Below are positions 25,788 through 32,884 of a stretch of DNA of 64,000 nt, piece after piece; position 1 is the stretch's first letter, and each line of letters opens with the position of its first letter. Origin of the DNA: Trebonia kvetii (lineage in GTDB: Bacteria; Actinomycetota; Actinomycetes; Streptosporangiales; Streptosporangiaceae); assembly GCF_007827045.1 (NCBI RefSeq), contig NZ_RPFW01000007.1, positions 248,001 through 312,000 on the forward strand, given 5' to 3'. The position numbers and the translations under genes were made by a program. The notes under the pieces are model-generated. The model was not told the DNA's origin, did no database searches, and saw only the letters and a program-made list of their open reading frames with translations.

Positions 25788-26897
25788 ATGAGTTCAGAAC
25801 AACCGGTCATCGACGACGCGCTGCTTGTGGACGTGGCCGAGTTCCGCCGGGTGCAGGAGTACTACCAGGAGCGCGGCTGGACCGACGGGCTGCCCGTCGT
25901 CCCGGTCACGGCGTCGTACCTGTCCGAGTTCCTCGCGTTTACCGCGCGGGATCCGGACGAGGTGCTGATCGACATGCCGCACCTCAACAAGGCGCTGACA
26001 GTGCGGCTCGCCGCGGTCAGCGCGGCACTGGCCGGCTGCCTGCCGTCCTATTTCCCCGTCGTACTGGCCGCGTGGGACGCGTTCAAGCGCGACGGCATGG
26101 TGTCGCGTTCGATCTGGCAGTCGACTACGGGAACGGCGCCGTTCTCGGTCCTGTTCGGGCCGCTGCGGACGACCCTCGGGTTCAACTCGCGCGGCAATGT
26201 GTGGGGTTCCGGGTTCCGGGCCAACGCCACGGCCGGCCGGGCCATCAGGCTCGGCGCGATCAACGGGCTCGGGCTGAAGCCGCACGAGTTCGACCAGGCG
26301 ACCCAGGGCAACCCGGCCAAGTACTCCTGCTTCATCGCGGAGAACGAGGAGGACTCGCCCTGGCCGTCGCTCGCCGCCGACAACGGGTTCGCGGCTGGCG
26401 ATTCCGCGGTCACCTCGACGGTCATCCGCTCCGTGCTGCACGTCGAGGCCAGGCACACGATCGTGCCCGAGCAGCTGGCGCAGGACTTCGCCGATTCGCT
26501 GTGCCGTACCGGAGCGCTGGTTCGGCCGATCGCGGCGGGGTTCATCGTGCTCAACTCCGAGCACGCCCGGATGTTCGACAAGCATGGCTGGTCCAAGAAC
26601 GACGTGCGGCAGGCGATCGTCGACCGCGGCTCGCGGACGTACCGGTCACTCGCCGCGGCCGGCAAGGAGGCGATCGCCAAGGGCACCGGGTGGCGGCTGC
26701 CCGCCGACCACCCGGACGCGATCCCGGCCGAACCGCCAGCTGATCTCGACACTCCCGTGCGGTTGCTGCAGTCGATCGACTCGGTGCAGATCGTCGTCGC
26801 CGGCGCGCCGAACGCCGGGGTGTCGTCCATCGTGGAGACGTTCGGCTTCTGGGACCGGCCGCTGGCGATCGTCAAGGTCGAGGAGAAAGATCGTTAA
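25788..26897 (+). CDS. Conserved protein coupled to the UGSC selenoprotein; function unknown
   Basis: A 369-residue soluble protein, 13 bases after the selenoprotein gene, with GAGGAGG before its ATG. Recognisable blocks include VQEYYQERGWTDGLPVVPVT near the start, VLIDMPHLNKALTVRLAAVSAALAGCLPSYFPVVLAAWDAF, RGNVWGSGFRANATAGRAIRLGAINGLG and the C-terminal VQIVVAGAPNAGVSSIVETFGF. I recognise it as a conserved type seen near UGSC proteins but know no assigned activity. It has no signal peptide and no CxxC motif. Adjacency and coupling suggest it works with the selenoprotein. The operon ends with a terminator right after it. Confidence 0.8.
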   Translation: MSSEQPVIDDALLVDVAEFRRVQEYYQERGWTDGLPVVPVTASYLSEFLAFTARDPDEVLIDMPHLNKALTVRLAAVSAALAGCLPSYFPVVLAAWDAFKRDGMVSRSIWQSTTGTAPFSVLFGPLRTTLGFNSRGNVWGSGFRANATAGRAIRLGAINGLGLKPHEFDQATQGNPAKYSCFIAENEEDSPWPSLAADNGFAAGDSAVTSTVIRSVLHVEARHTIVPEQLAQDFADSLCRTGALVRPIAAGFIVLNSEHARMFDKHGWSKNDVRQAIVDRGSRTYRSLAAAGKEAIAKGTGWRLPADHPDAIPAEPPADLDTPVRLLQSIDSVQIVVAGAPNAGVSSIVETFGFWDRPLAIVKVEEKDR

Positions 26898-26904
26898 GCC
26901 GATG

Positions 26905-26946
26905 CCCGTGTCATTACCGGGGCTCCCACCCCGGCAATGACACGGG
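26905..26946 (+). terminator. Strong terminator of the transketolase-selenoprotein operon
   Basis: CCCGTGTCATT pairs with AATGACACGGG, and an inner CCGGGG/CCCCGG stem closes the loop, 8 bases after the stop codon. There is no long U-tract, as is common in actinobacteria. Confidence 0.85.
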
Positions 26947-26988
26947 AATCTTCGCGATGATCTTCGCCGGTGGCCAGATGCTGCCCTG

Positions 26989-27098
26989 GGTACCTACTTC
27001 CGCGGCGTTCGGTACCTAATTCCGGCGCCGTCGCGTACCTAATCGCGACAGGCATAACCCGATCCCGGACATGGCGTCGTACGGTGGCAGTCGTACGA
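26989..27098 (+). promoter_or_regulatory. Phased GTACC repeats and a GTACGG dyad upstream of the surface-protein gene
   Basis: GTACC occurs at 26990, 27012 and 27035, inside imperfect 22-base direct repeats (first two at 26989-27010 and 27011-27032). A dyad GTACGGTGG-N4-CGTAC lies at 27079-27096. Its sequence matches sites before the peptide gene at 32645-32687. The rest of the 307-base gap 26898-27204 holds the terminator and nothing else I recognise. GAGGAGG at 27191-27197 is the ribosome-binding site of the next gene. Confidence 0.65.
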
Positions 27099-27204
27099 CT
27101 CGTCCGGCTACAGACCGTTGGGCAATTGCCGGCGGCCTTCGTGGTTTCAGGCGGACGATCGTGGGCAATCGAGGCAAGTTCCGTTCCGGCGAGGAGGAGC
27201 TTTC

Positions 27205-28743
27205 ATGCCGCGGCCACGCACGCGTCGCATCGCTCTGCGAGCGGCTCAGGGCGTGATGGCGGTTGCCGGAATCTTCTTCGTCATGCTCATCTTCGCGCGG
27301 CAGGCGCATGCGGATACCGGTTCGTCGCCGGCTCTTCCGGCGCTTCCGGCCGTGACGGCGCCCGTGACCGCGGCGGCAGCGCAGGTCACCTCGACCGCGA
27401 CGAGCGCACCCTCAGGCTCTCCGGCAGCTGGTACAGGCTCGGGCGCGGTAGCCAACGGGCCTGGTTCGGGTCCAGGCACAGGCGCCGTCGGCTCGGGGAC
27501 CGGGACCACTGGGTTTGCCGGCTCCAGCGGCACGGGCGTCTCGGCCTCCGCGAGCGGCGCCGGTTCGGTGGTGACTGGTTCCACGCCGGTCGCGACGCCA
27601 ACCGCAGTCGCCGGCTCGACCGCCTCCGGCGCCGCTCAGGCGGTTGGCGCGCTGATTCCCTCGGCCACGGTGCCAGCGATTCCCTCGGCCACCGTGCCGC
27701 CGCCGACTGCTACGCAAGGCGTAGCCGGGTCGGGCGCCGGCGCGGCCGTTCCGGTGGCGCCGGTCACTGGCGCGACAGCCCCAGTCGTGAAGGCGGTCAC
27801 TCGCACACTGGCACCGGTCACCGCCGTGACAGCCCCGGTCGTCAAGACCGTCACTCGCACACTGGCACCCGTCACCGCCGTGACAGCCCCGGTCGTGAAG
27901 ACCGTCGGCGACACACTGGCACCCGTCATCGCCGTGACGGCCCCGGTCGTCAAAACGGTCACTCGCACACTGGCACCCGTCACCGCCGTGACGGCCCCGG
28001 TCGTCAAGACCGTCACTGACACGATCACGGGCGTGACCGCTCCGGTTGTCAAGGTCACCGTGAAGGCGCTGGCGCCGGTTACGGGGACGCTGATCCAGAT
28101 CGTGCAGCCGATCGTGGGCGTGGCAACTCCGGTCGTGGGCGTAGCAACTCCGGTCGTGCGGATCGTCGACACGCTGACCCCGATCACCGCGCCCCTGGCG
28201 CCCGTCGTCGGCACGGTCATTCCCAGCGTGACGACTCCCGTCGGCACGCTGGTTCCACCTGCCAGCCCGAAGGTGCCGGGCTCCGGTAAGACCCCGGTAA
28301 CGGGCCACGGCAGGGCCGGCGTCGTATCGCCGGTCGTCCGGCTGCCGCACGCCGGCCGCCCGGGCAGCCGCTCCGGCCGCGTAGTGCGGGGTGTGCGCCT
28401 GCCGCTGGCGACGACCAGGAGTGCCGCGTCAGCCGCGGCCGCCGGACGCGCGGCGTCGGCGCTTGGCGCCGGGCGGGCCACGGCGGCAGGCAGGGGCGGC
28501 GGCGTCCCGGCGGCCCCGGCGCTTCCCCAGGCCCCTGCCGGGCCAGCGGCGCCGGGCGGTGGCGCGAACGGCGCAGGCGCCGGCGGTGCCGCAGGGGGCG
28601 GCGGAAACGGCGGCAGCGGAGTGTCCGGCGGCGTCACCGCCGCACTGCTCGCACTGCTCGTCCTTGTCCTGCTATGGCTGGCGCGTCTTCCCGACGCGAT
28701 GCCGGTCTGGCGTGCCTTCCTGCCGGAGGTGCCGCCAGCTTAA
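27205..28743 (+). CDS. Secreted, membrane-anchored repeat protein of unknown function
   Basis: A 512-residue protein. The ATG at 27205 has a perfect GAGGAGG upstream. A signal peptide (hydrophobic MAVAGIFFVMLIFARQAHA, residues 18-36) is followed by an Ala/Gly/Ser/Thr-rich region. Next come five 18-residue repeats of the type APVVKTVTRTLAPVTAVT (about residues 193-282), then more Val/Thr/Pro-rich sequence and a Gly/Ala/Pro-rich tail. Near the C-terminus TAALLALLVLVLLWLARL forms a membrane helix followed by a short tail. It looks like a stalk-like cell-surface protein. No catalytic domain is visible. It heads a plus-strand pair with the LysM gene. Confidence 0.75.
   Translation: MPRPRTRRIALRAAQGVMAVAGIFFVMLIFARQAHADTGSSPALPALPAVTAPVTAAAAQVTSTATSAPSGSPAAGTGSGAVANGPGSGPGTGAVGSGTGTTGFAGSSGTGVSASASGAGSVVTGSTPVATPTAVAGSTASGAAQAVGALIPSATVPAIPSATVPPPTATQGVAGSGAGAAVPVAPVTGATAPVVKAVTRTLAPVTAVTAPVVKTVTRTLAPVTAVTAPVVKTVGDTLAPVIAVTAPVVKTVTRTLAPVTAVTAPVVKTVTDTITGVTAPVVKVTVKALAPVTGTLIQIVQPIVGVATPVVGVATPVVRIVDTLTPITAPLAPVVGTVIPSVTTPVGTLVPPASPKVPGSGKTPVTGHGRAGVVSPVVRLPHAGRPGSRSGRVVRGVRLPLATTRSAASAAAAGRAASALGAGRATAAGRGGGVPAAPALPQAPAGPAAPGGGANGAGAGGAAGGGGNGGSGVSGGVTAALLALLVLVLLWLARLPDAMPVWRAFLPEVPPA
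27781..28050 (+). repeat. Five 54-bp tandem repeats inside the surface-protein gene
   Basis: Units begin at 27781, 27835, 27889, 27943 and 27997, each starting CCGGTCGT(C/G)AAG and encoding 18 residues. The last copy is degenerate. High identity between units implies recent duplication; copy number is likely to vary between strains. Confidence 0.9.
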
Positions 28744-28746
28744 GTC

Positions 28747-28819
28747 CTTTCCTTCCCACTGGTTCGTGCCCTTGGCGCCGGCCAGCAGCCTCCGGCGCTG
28801 ATTCCCTGAGGAAGGAAAG
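28747..28819 (+). promoter_or_regulatory. Inverted repeat that can hide the ribosome-binding site of the LysM gene
   Basis: CTTTCCTTCC (28747-28756), 4 bases after the upstream stop codon, is perfectly complementary to GGAAGGAAAG (28810-28819), which includes the purine-rich Shine-Dalgarno of the next gene. Ribosomes finishing the upstream gene would cover the left arm, so translation of the LysM gene could depend on translation of the repeat-protein gene. Confidence 0.5.
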
Positions 28820-28829
28820 TGACCCCACT

Positions 28830-30152
28830 GTGCGTATGTGGACCAAGTCCGCGTGCGTTCTGCTCGCCTGGAGCATCGTGCTCATCGTGACGGCGGCCGG
28901 TCTTAAGCAACCGGCCCGCCCGGCTCAGGCGAACACCCGCAACGCGAATAGCACGCAAGTAATCACGCTGACGAGCGCACTAGCCGCCAGCACGCCATTC
29001 ATAACGACGGCGCACACTACTGCGAAGACCGCGGTGGAGACGGCCGCGAAGACCGCGCGGTACGTCGTGCAGCCGGGCGACACGCTGTCCGGCATCGCCG
29101 CCCGGTTCGGGCTGCCCGGCGGCTGGCGCGCACTGTACGCGGCCAACCGAACGGGCATCGGCCCCGACCCGAACATCATCCGCACCGGGACGGTGCTCAC
29201 CGTCCCCGGCCCGGTCGTCCCTGCTCGCTACAGCGTCGCGGCCGGCGACACGCTGTCCGGCATCGCTGCCCGGTTCGGGCTGCCCGGCGGCTGGCGCGCA
29301 CTGTACGCGGCCAACCGGACGGCCATCGGCCCCGACCCGAACATCATCCGCACCGGGACCGTGTTGATCATCCCCCGCCCGGCAACGGCGCGGACACCGA
29401 CGACGGCACACCCGGAACACCGCCCGCACCGGACACCGCCGCCGACGGCGCACCCGGGCGACCATTCACACCAACCGGCGCCGCCCACGACGCACCCTGG
29501 CGACCGCGTGCACCAGCCACCGCCGCCCTCGGGCGGCAGGCACGGCGGGACGCAAGGGCTGACGCCTGTGCGGACAAGGGCTCCGGTGGCCACGGGCATG
29601 CCGGCCTGGCTGACGGTCCTGTTGCTGGCAGTAGGAGTAGTCATCGGCGGCGCGTTCCTGCTTCATCTGATCATGGCGGTGGGCCGCAGGGAGAGTAGGG
29701 CCGCCGTGCGCGCCGCCCTGGTCCAGTCGGCCCCGGTGGTCAAGGAGCCCGCTTCGGGGAGCCCCGCAGCAGACAAAGCCTGCATCGTCCTGGCGGACCA
29801 TGACCGGCTGATCGTGACGCGCAGCAGCGCCGACGACACGATCTACGTGCTGCGCCCCCCTGGTGCGGATCCCGCGGCCATCTTGCGGGTGGCTCGGCTG
29901 GTGCTGGCCGAGGCCAGTTACCGCGACCTAGCCGAGCATCTCGGCCTGCCCGCGAGCTGGCCGATCATCGAGGCCGACTATCACCGTCTCGTCGTAACGC
30001 ACAGCGCGGCCGACAACACGGTCTACGTGCTGCGGCCGCCCGGCGAGGACCCGCTGGCGGTCTTGCGTGCCGCCCGTCTGGTGCTACAGGAGGAGCCCTA
30101 TGAGGAGCTGGCCAGCCAGCTTGGAGTGCCCGCCAGCTGGCCGCTGGAGTAG
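28830..30152 (+). CDS. LysM-domain membrane protein with duplicated C-terminal module
   Basis: About 440 residues from GTG 28830 (ATG 28836 is close behind). An N-terminal signal/anchor (ACVLLAWSIVLIVTAAGL) is followed by two nearly identical LysM-like domains at about 77-125 and 133-180 (VQPGDTLSGIAARFGLPGGW and VAAGDTLSGIAARFGLPGGW), which should bind peptidoglycan. A His/Pro-rich spacer follows, then a membrane helix at about 257-285. The remaining part contains two copies of a roughly 60-residue module with YVLRPPG and VARLVLAEASYRDLAEHLGLPASWP. I do not recognise that module. Topology would place the LysM domains outside and the modules in the cytoplasm if the N-terminus is cleaved. Confidence 0.8.
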   Translation: MRMWTKSACVLLAWSIVLIVTAAGLKQPARPAQANTRNANSTQVITLTSALAASTPFITTAHTTAKTAVETAAKTARYVVQPGDTLSGIAARFGLPGGWRALYAANRTGIGPDPNIIRTGTVLTVPGPVVPARYSVAAGDTLSGIAARFGLPGGWRALYAANRTAIGPDPNIIRTGTVLIIPRPATARTPTTAHPEHRPHRTPPPTAHPGDHSHQPAPPTTHPGDRVHQPPPPSGGRHGGTQGLTPVRTRAPVATGMPAWLTVLLLAVGVVIGGAFLLHLIMAVGRRESRAAVRAALVQSAPVVKEPASGSPAADKACIVLADHDRLIVTRSSADDTIYVLRPPGADPAAILRVARLVLAEASYRDLAEHLGLPASWPIIEADYHRLVVTHSAADNTVYVLRPPGEDPLAVLRAARLVLQEEPYEELASQLGVPASWPLE

Positions 30153-30243
30153 GGCTGCGCGCGGGTGCGGGCCCGGGTCGTCGCCTCGGCCCGCCGCGGG
30201 CGCTCGCCGCGGACGGCGGCGGCCCCTTCGCTGCAGCGTGCTG

Positions 30244-30723
30244 CTAGCGGTCTGCCGGCCTGCCCGATGACCTATTGCGCAGCGATTCGACAAGCGCGGC
30301 GACGTGCCGCCTGTCCTCGGGCGAGAGTTCGTCGATGCTGGCGATCAGCAGTTCCCGTTCGCGGTTGCCCGCCTGGTCAGGACCGGCCTGTGCCTCGTCG
30401 TAGTAGTGCAGCCCGGTGGACTCGGCGGCGACGGCGCGGACCGCCGACACCGGGACGTCGAGACCCCGGGCGAGCGCGTCGATGGTGGCTGGCCGCGGCG
30501 GCCGGACCAGGTTCCGCGTGGTGGCCAGCGTGTAGACCGTCGACCGCGGCAGCCCGCCGCGCCTGGCCACCTCACCGTAGGACCAGCCACGCTCCCGCAG
30601 CCGCTCCCTGATCAGGCGCTGCAGGGGGTTCTCCGCATACCCCGGGGCCATGGCGGCCTCCCCGGTGTCTTCACCCGGGTGGTCCTGCTTGCCCCCTGGC
30701 GCATGCGTCGTCATAGCCATCAA
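30244..30723 (-). CDS. XRE-like helix-turn-helix regulator
   Basis: A 159-residue protein with a helix-turn-helix at about 33-95: RLIRERLRERGWSYGEVARRGGLPRSTVYTLAT followed by PRPATIDALARGLDVPVSAVRAV. This resembles XRE domains of actinobacterial regulators. The C-terminal LLIASIDELSPEDRRHVAALVESL helix is typical of the group. It lies on the same strand as, and downstream of, the M50-like and peptide genes. It is the only regulator in the 27-32.7 kb locus, so it is the prime candidate for the GTACGG sites. The start is not firm: ATGs at 30723 and 30717 and an internal ATG at 30651 (MAPGYAENPLQRL) are possible. Confidence 0.85.
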   Translation of the reverse strand: MMAMTTHAPGGKQDHPGEDTGEAAMAPGYAENPLQRLIRERLRERGWSYGEVARRGGLPRSTVYTLATTRNLVRPPRPATIDALARGLDVPVSAVRAVAAESTGLHYYDEAQAGPDQAGNRERELLIASIDELSPEDRRHVAALVESLRNRSSGRPADR

Positions 30724-30811
30724 CCCTACGCGTTCGCGACGAGATCAGCGCGGTCGCGCGCGGCGGCTGATCCGGGATAGTCCTGCATGGCGGGTCACGG
30801 TTTCTCGGTCC

Positions 30812-32230
30812 CTACCAGCCCGCGAACTGGCCCTGCACGGTCCAGAAGGCGGCAAGCGCCGTCAGTGCCGCAATGCCCCCCGTCGCGGCCAGCAGGCGGC
30901 GGCCATGGCCGCCCGCCGACCAGCCCAGAGCCGCAGCGGTGACCCTGCGGGCCAGCCCGGTCACGATGTAAAGCGAGCCGGCTAGCGACAGGGCGACAAG
31001 GGCGACGTCGAAGGCGCCGAGGGCGGCCATCGCGTAGCGGTGGCCGGCCGCCGCGGTGGTCGTGAGGTGCGCCTGCTGGCTTGCGGACCGCCATAGCGCC
31101 CGGTTGACCTTGGGGTAGTACAGCAAGAGGTAACCGAGCGCGAACGTCAGCAGCGGGATGATGCACAGCACCCAGCCGGTCACAGCTATCCGGGCGCCGC
31201 GGCGCAGGCCGCTGACCCGCGGATCCCGGCGGCCCGCGGGGAAGGCGCTCTTCAGTATCGGGGCGACGCGGGCGAACAGGTCAGGCACGCCGGTCAGGTC
31301 GGACAGGATGTAGTACCCGTCGAAGCGGACGAACGGCAGCAGCTGCTCCAGCATCTCGAGGTGCGTGACGGCGATGACGAGGAGCAGCACCTGATCCGCG
31401 GTGGCCGTGTAGATGCCGGCCAGGGCGAGCATGAAGACCGCGTTGAAGTACAGGCCGCCCAGGTCGGTGCGCAGCCGCCCCGCGCGCGACAGCCGGTAGG
31501 AGTCGGTGACGTCGGTGAAGAAGGCCGGCCAGACCAGGTAGATGCCTACGCCGATCCTGCCGGGCCGCGCGCCGCCGAAGTGGCAGCCGGCCGCGTGCCC
31601 GCACTCGTGGAACACGGCGGAGGCCAGCGACAGGCCGAGCACGATGACGAGGTCCGCCGGGTTGCACAATACCTGCCTGATCCCGCCGCCGAGTCCGTGG
31701 ACGGCGAACAGCCAGTAGTCCACGGCCCCGATCGCCAGGACCACGGCAGTCACCACCGGCCACCAGAAAAGCGACCGCAGCAGCTCTCCGGCCAGGCCGG
31801 CGGCACGGGCCGGCAGCAGCGTCCCCCTGGCCCGCAGCGTCAGCAGCGGGCTGGCCGTCGGCGGGGTGACCGGGGCACCCTGGTCAGCGACGATGCCCAG
31901 AGGCAACAGCTTCTCGCCGATCAGGTAGCAAACCTGATCGGCGGTAAGCGCCCGGCCATGGTCGGCGCTGACCAGGGTGGCTATGGTCTCCGCATCGCGA
32001 ACGCCATCGATGCGGGAGGTGACCAGATACAGCAGCGGTGACATCTGGATGACCTGGCCGTCGGGCCGCCGCACCAGCGATGGCGGCTGGCGATAGCCGG
32101 AGCCCTGGTATTCGCCGAGCAGCTCCACGCCGTCAGCCAGCCGGGGCACCTCGACGGGACTGGGCGCATCCGCAGGAGGCACGGCGAATGCCGGCCGTCC
32201 CGCGGCCACCTCTGTCGCGCCCGCAGTCAC
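30812..32230 (-). CDS. M50-like membrane metalloprotease/peptide transport protein with PqqD-like N-terminus
   Basis: About 472 residues from GTG 32230, chosen for the AGGAGC Shine-Dalgarno upstream. Residues about 25-100 resemble the PqqD/RRE-like peptide-binding fold (ELLGEYQGSGYRQPPSLVRRPDGQVIQMS, then IATLVSADHGRALTADQVCYLI). A multi-helix membrane domain with the zinc motif HECGH (in SAVFHECGHAAGCHFGGA, near residue 207) and a second-ligand motif FVRFDGYYILSDL follows. This combination is known from peptide zinc metalloproteases next to RiPP precursors, so a role in maturing or exporting the 79-residue peptide encoded just upstream is likely. A GTACGGAGG half-site lies before the start. 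Confidence 0.85.
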   Translation of the reverse strand: MTAGATEVAAGRPAFAVPPADAPSPVEVPRLADGVELLGEYQGSGYRQPPSLVRRPDGQVIQMSPLLYLVTSRIDGVRDAETIATLVSADHGRALTADQVCYLIGEKLLPLGIVADQGAPVTPPTASPLLTLRARGTLLPARAAGLAGELLRSLFWWPVVTAVVLAIGAVDYWLFAVHGLGGGIRQVLCNPADLVIVLGLSLASAVFHECGHAAGCHFGGARPGRIGVGIYLVWPAFFTDVTDSYRLSRAGRLRTDLGGLYFNAVFMLALAGIYTATADQVLLLVIAVTHLEMLEQLLPFVRFDGYYILSDLTGVPDLFARVAPILKSAFPAGRRDPRVSGLRRGARIAVTGWVLCIIPLLTFALGYLLLYYPKVNRALWRSASQQAHLTTTAAAGHRYAMAALGAFDVALVALSLAGSLYIVTGLARRVTAAALGWSAGGHGRRLLAATGGIAALTALAAFWTVQGQFAGW

Positions 32231-32283
32231 GAGTCTGCTCCTGTCTCGTACGGAGGTTCGCTGCTGACTGAAGCCGGCATGCC

Positions 32284-32316
32284 GGCGGGCCACCCCAAGG
32301 GGCAGGGCGGCCCGCC
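32284..32316 (-). terminator. Hairpin between the peptide gene and the M50-like gene
   Basis: GGCGGGCC (32284-32291) pairs with GGCCCGCC (32309-32316), with an inner CCCC/GGGG. It lies 67 bases after the peptide stop. It may attenuate readthrough, giving more peptide than transporter, as is common after precursor-peptide genes. Confidence 0.55.
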
Positions 32317-32382
32317 TCGCCTGCTGCGCGGCCCCGCTCCGGCACCGCGCAGAAGGCTGCTGCTCGGCGAGCCTGGCAGGCG

Positions 32383-32622
32383 CTACCAGCCGATGAAGTT
32401 GCCGACGGAGGTCGCGCTCGCGGACTGCCCGCCGCCCTGCTGGCCGAGCAGGTTAATCCCGTTGACCTGGACGTTGTTCCCGCTCGCGATGTTGTTGCCG
32501 CTCAGGAAGGCGAACTGCTTGGTGACCGACTGGTTGCACACGCAAAGGGTCTCCCGGCCAGGCAGCAACTCGGCGTGCTCGAACTCAAGGTCCTGCATCG
32601 TTACGGCAGGTGCTGTGGACAT
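32383..32622 (-). CDS. RiPP-like precursor peptide (79 residues)
   Basis: A short gene with a perfect GAGGAGG six bases before its ATG, strong evidence that it is translated. The N-terminal half (MSTAPAVTMQDLEFEHAELLPGRE) is acidic, like a leader. A CVCN pair of cysteines follows at about residues 27-30. The C-terminal half is rich in Gly, Asn, Ser and Gln (LSGNNIASGNNVQVNGINLLG and QQGGGQSASATSVGNF), ending GW. There is no signal peptide, so export would need a dedicated system. The neighbouring PqqD-like/M50 membrane protein supplies a plausible one. No known RiPP class was recognised with certainty. Confidence 0.75.
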   Translation of the reverse strand: MSTAPAVTMQDLEFEHAELLPGRETLCVCNQSVTKQFAFLSGNNIASGNNVQVNGINLLGQQGGGQSASATSVGNFIGW

Positions 32623-32644
32623 GGATCCTCCTCGATTGGAGAGC

Positions 32645-32687
32645 TTGTACGCTTATCTCCGTACTGTTTGTACGTTCACCACCGTAC
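32645..32687 (-). promoter_or_regulatory. Two tandem GTACGG dyads upstream of the peptide gene
   Basis: On the minus strand, GTACGGTGGTGAACGTACAA (32687-32668) and GTACGGAGATAAGCGTACAA (32664-32645) are imperfect copies spaced exactly 23 bases apart, so two dimers would bind on the same face of the helix. Each is a GTACG-N8-CGTAC dyad. They lie 23-65 bases upstream of the ATG, in a good position for a repressor or activator. The same motif occurs at 27079. Confidence 0.8.
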
Positions 32688-32884
32688 ACTGTTGTCCGGG
32701 ATGACGCAAGGCTCACAGCGGCTGTCGGTCATCGCCGGCTCGTAGCGCGGCACAAACCCAGCAGGGGCACGGGCTGGTCCGGAGACAACCGGGCCGTACC
32801 GCACCCCGCGCTGCTTGTCATGGCGGCGGGGCGGGGCCAAGCTCGGAACGGAGGCATCAACGAAGATCGAAGCCGGGAGCCGGA

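Noticed and set aside
27781..28050. CRISPR-like array of direct repeats
   Set aside because: The 54-bp units are contiguous, lack spacers, and encode in-frame 18-residue protein repeats.
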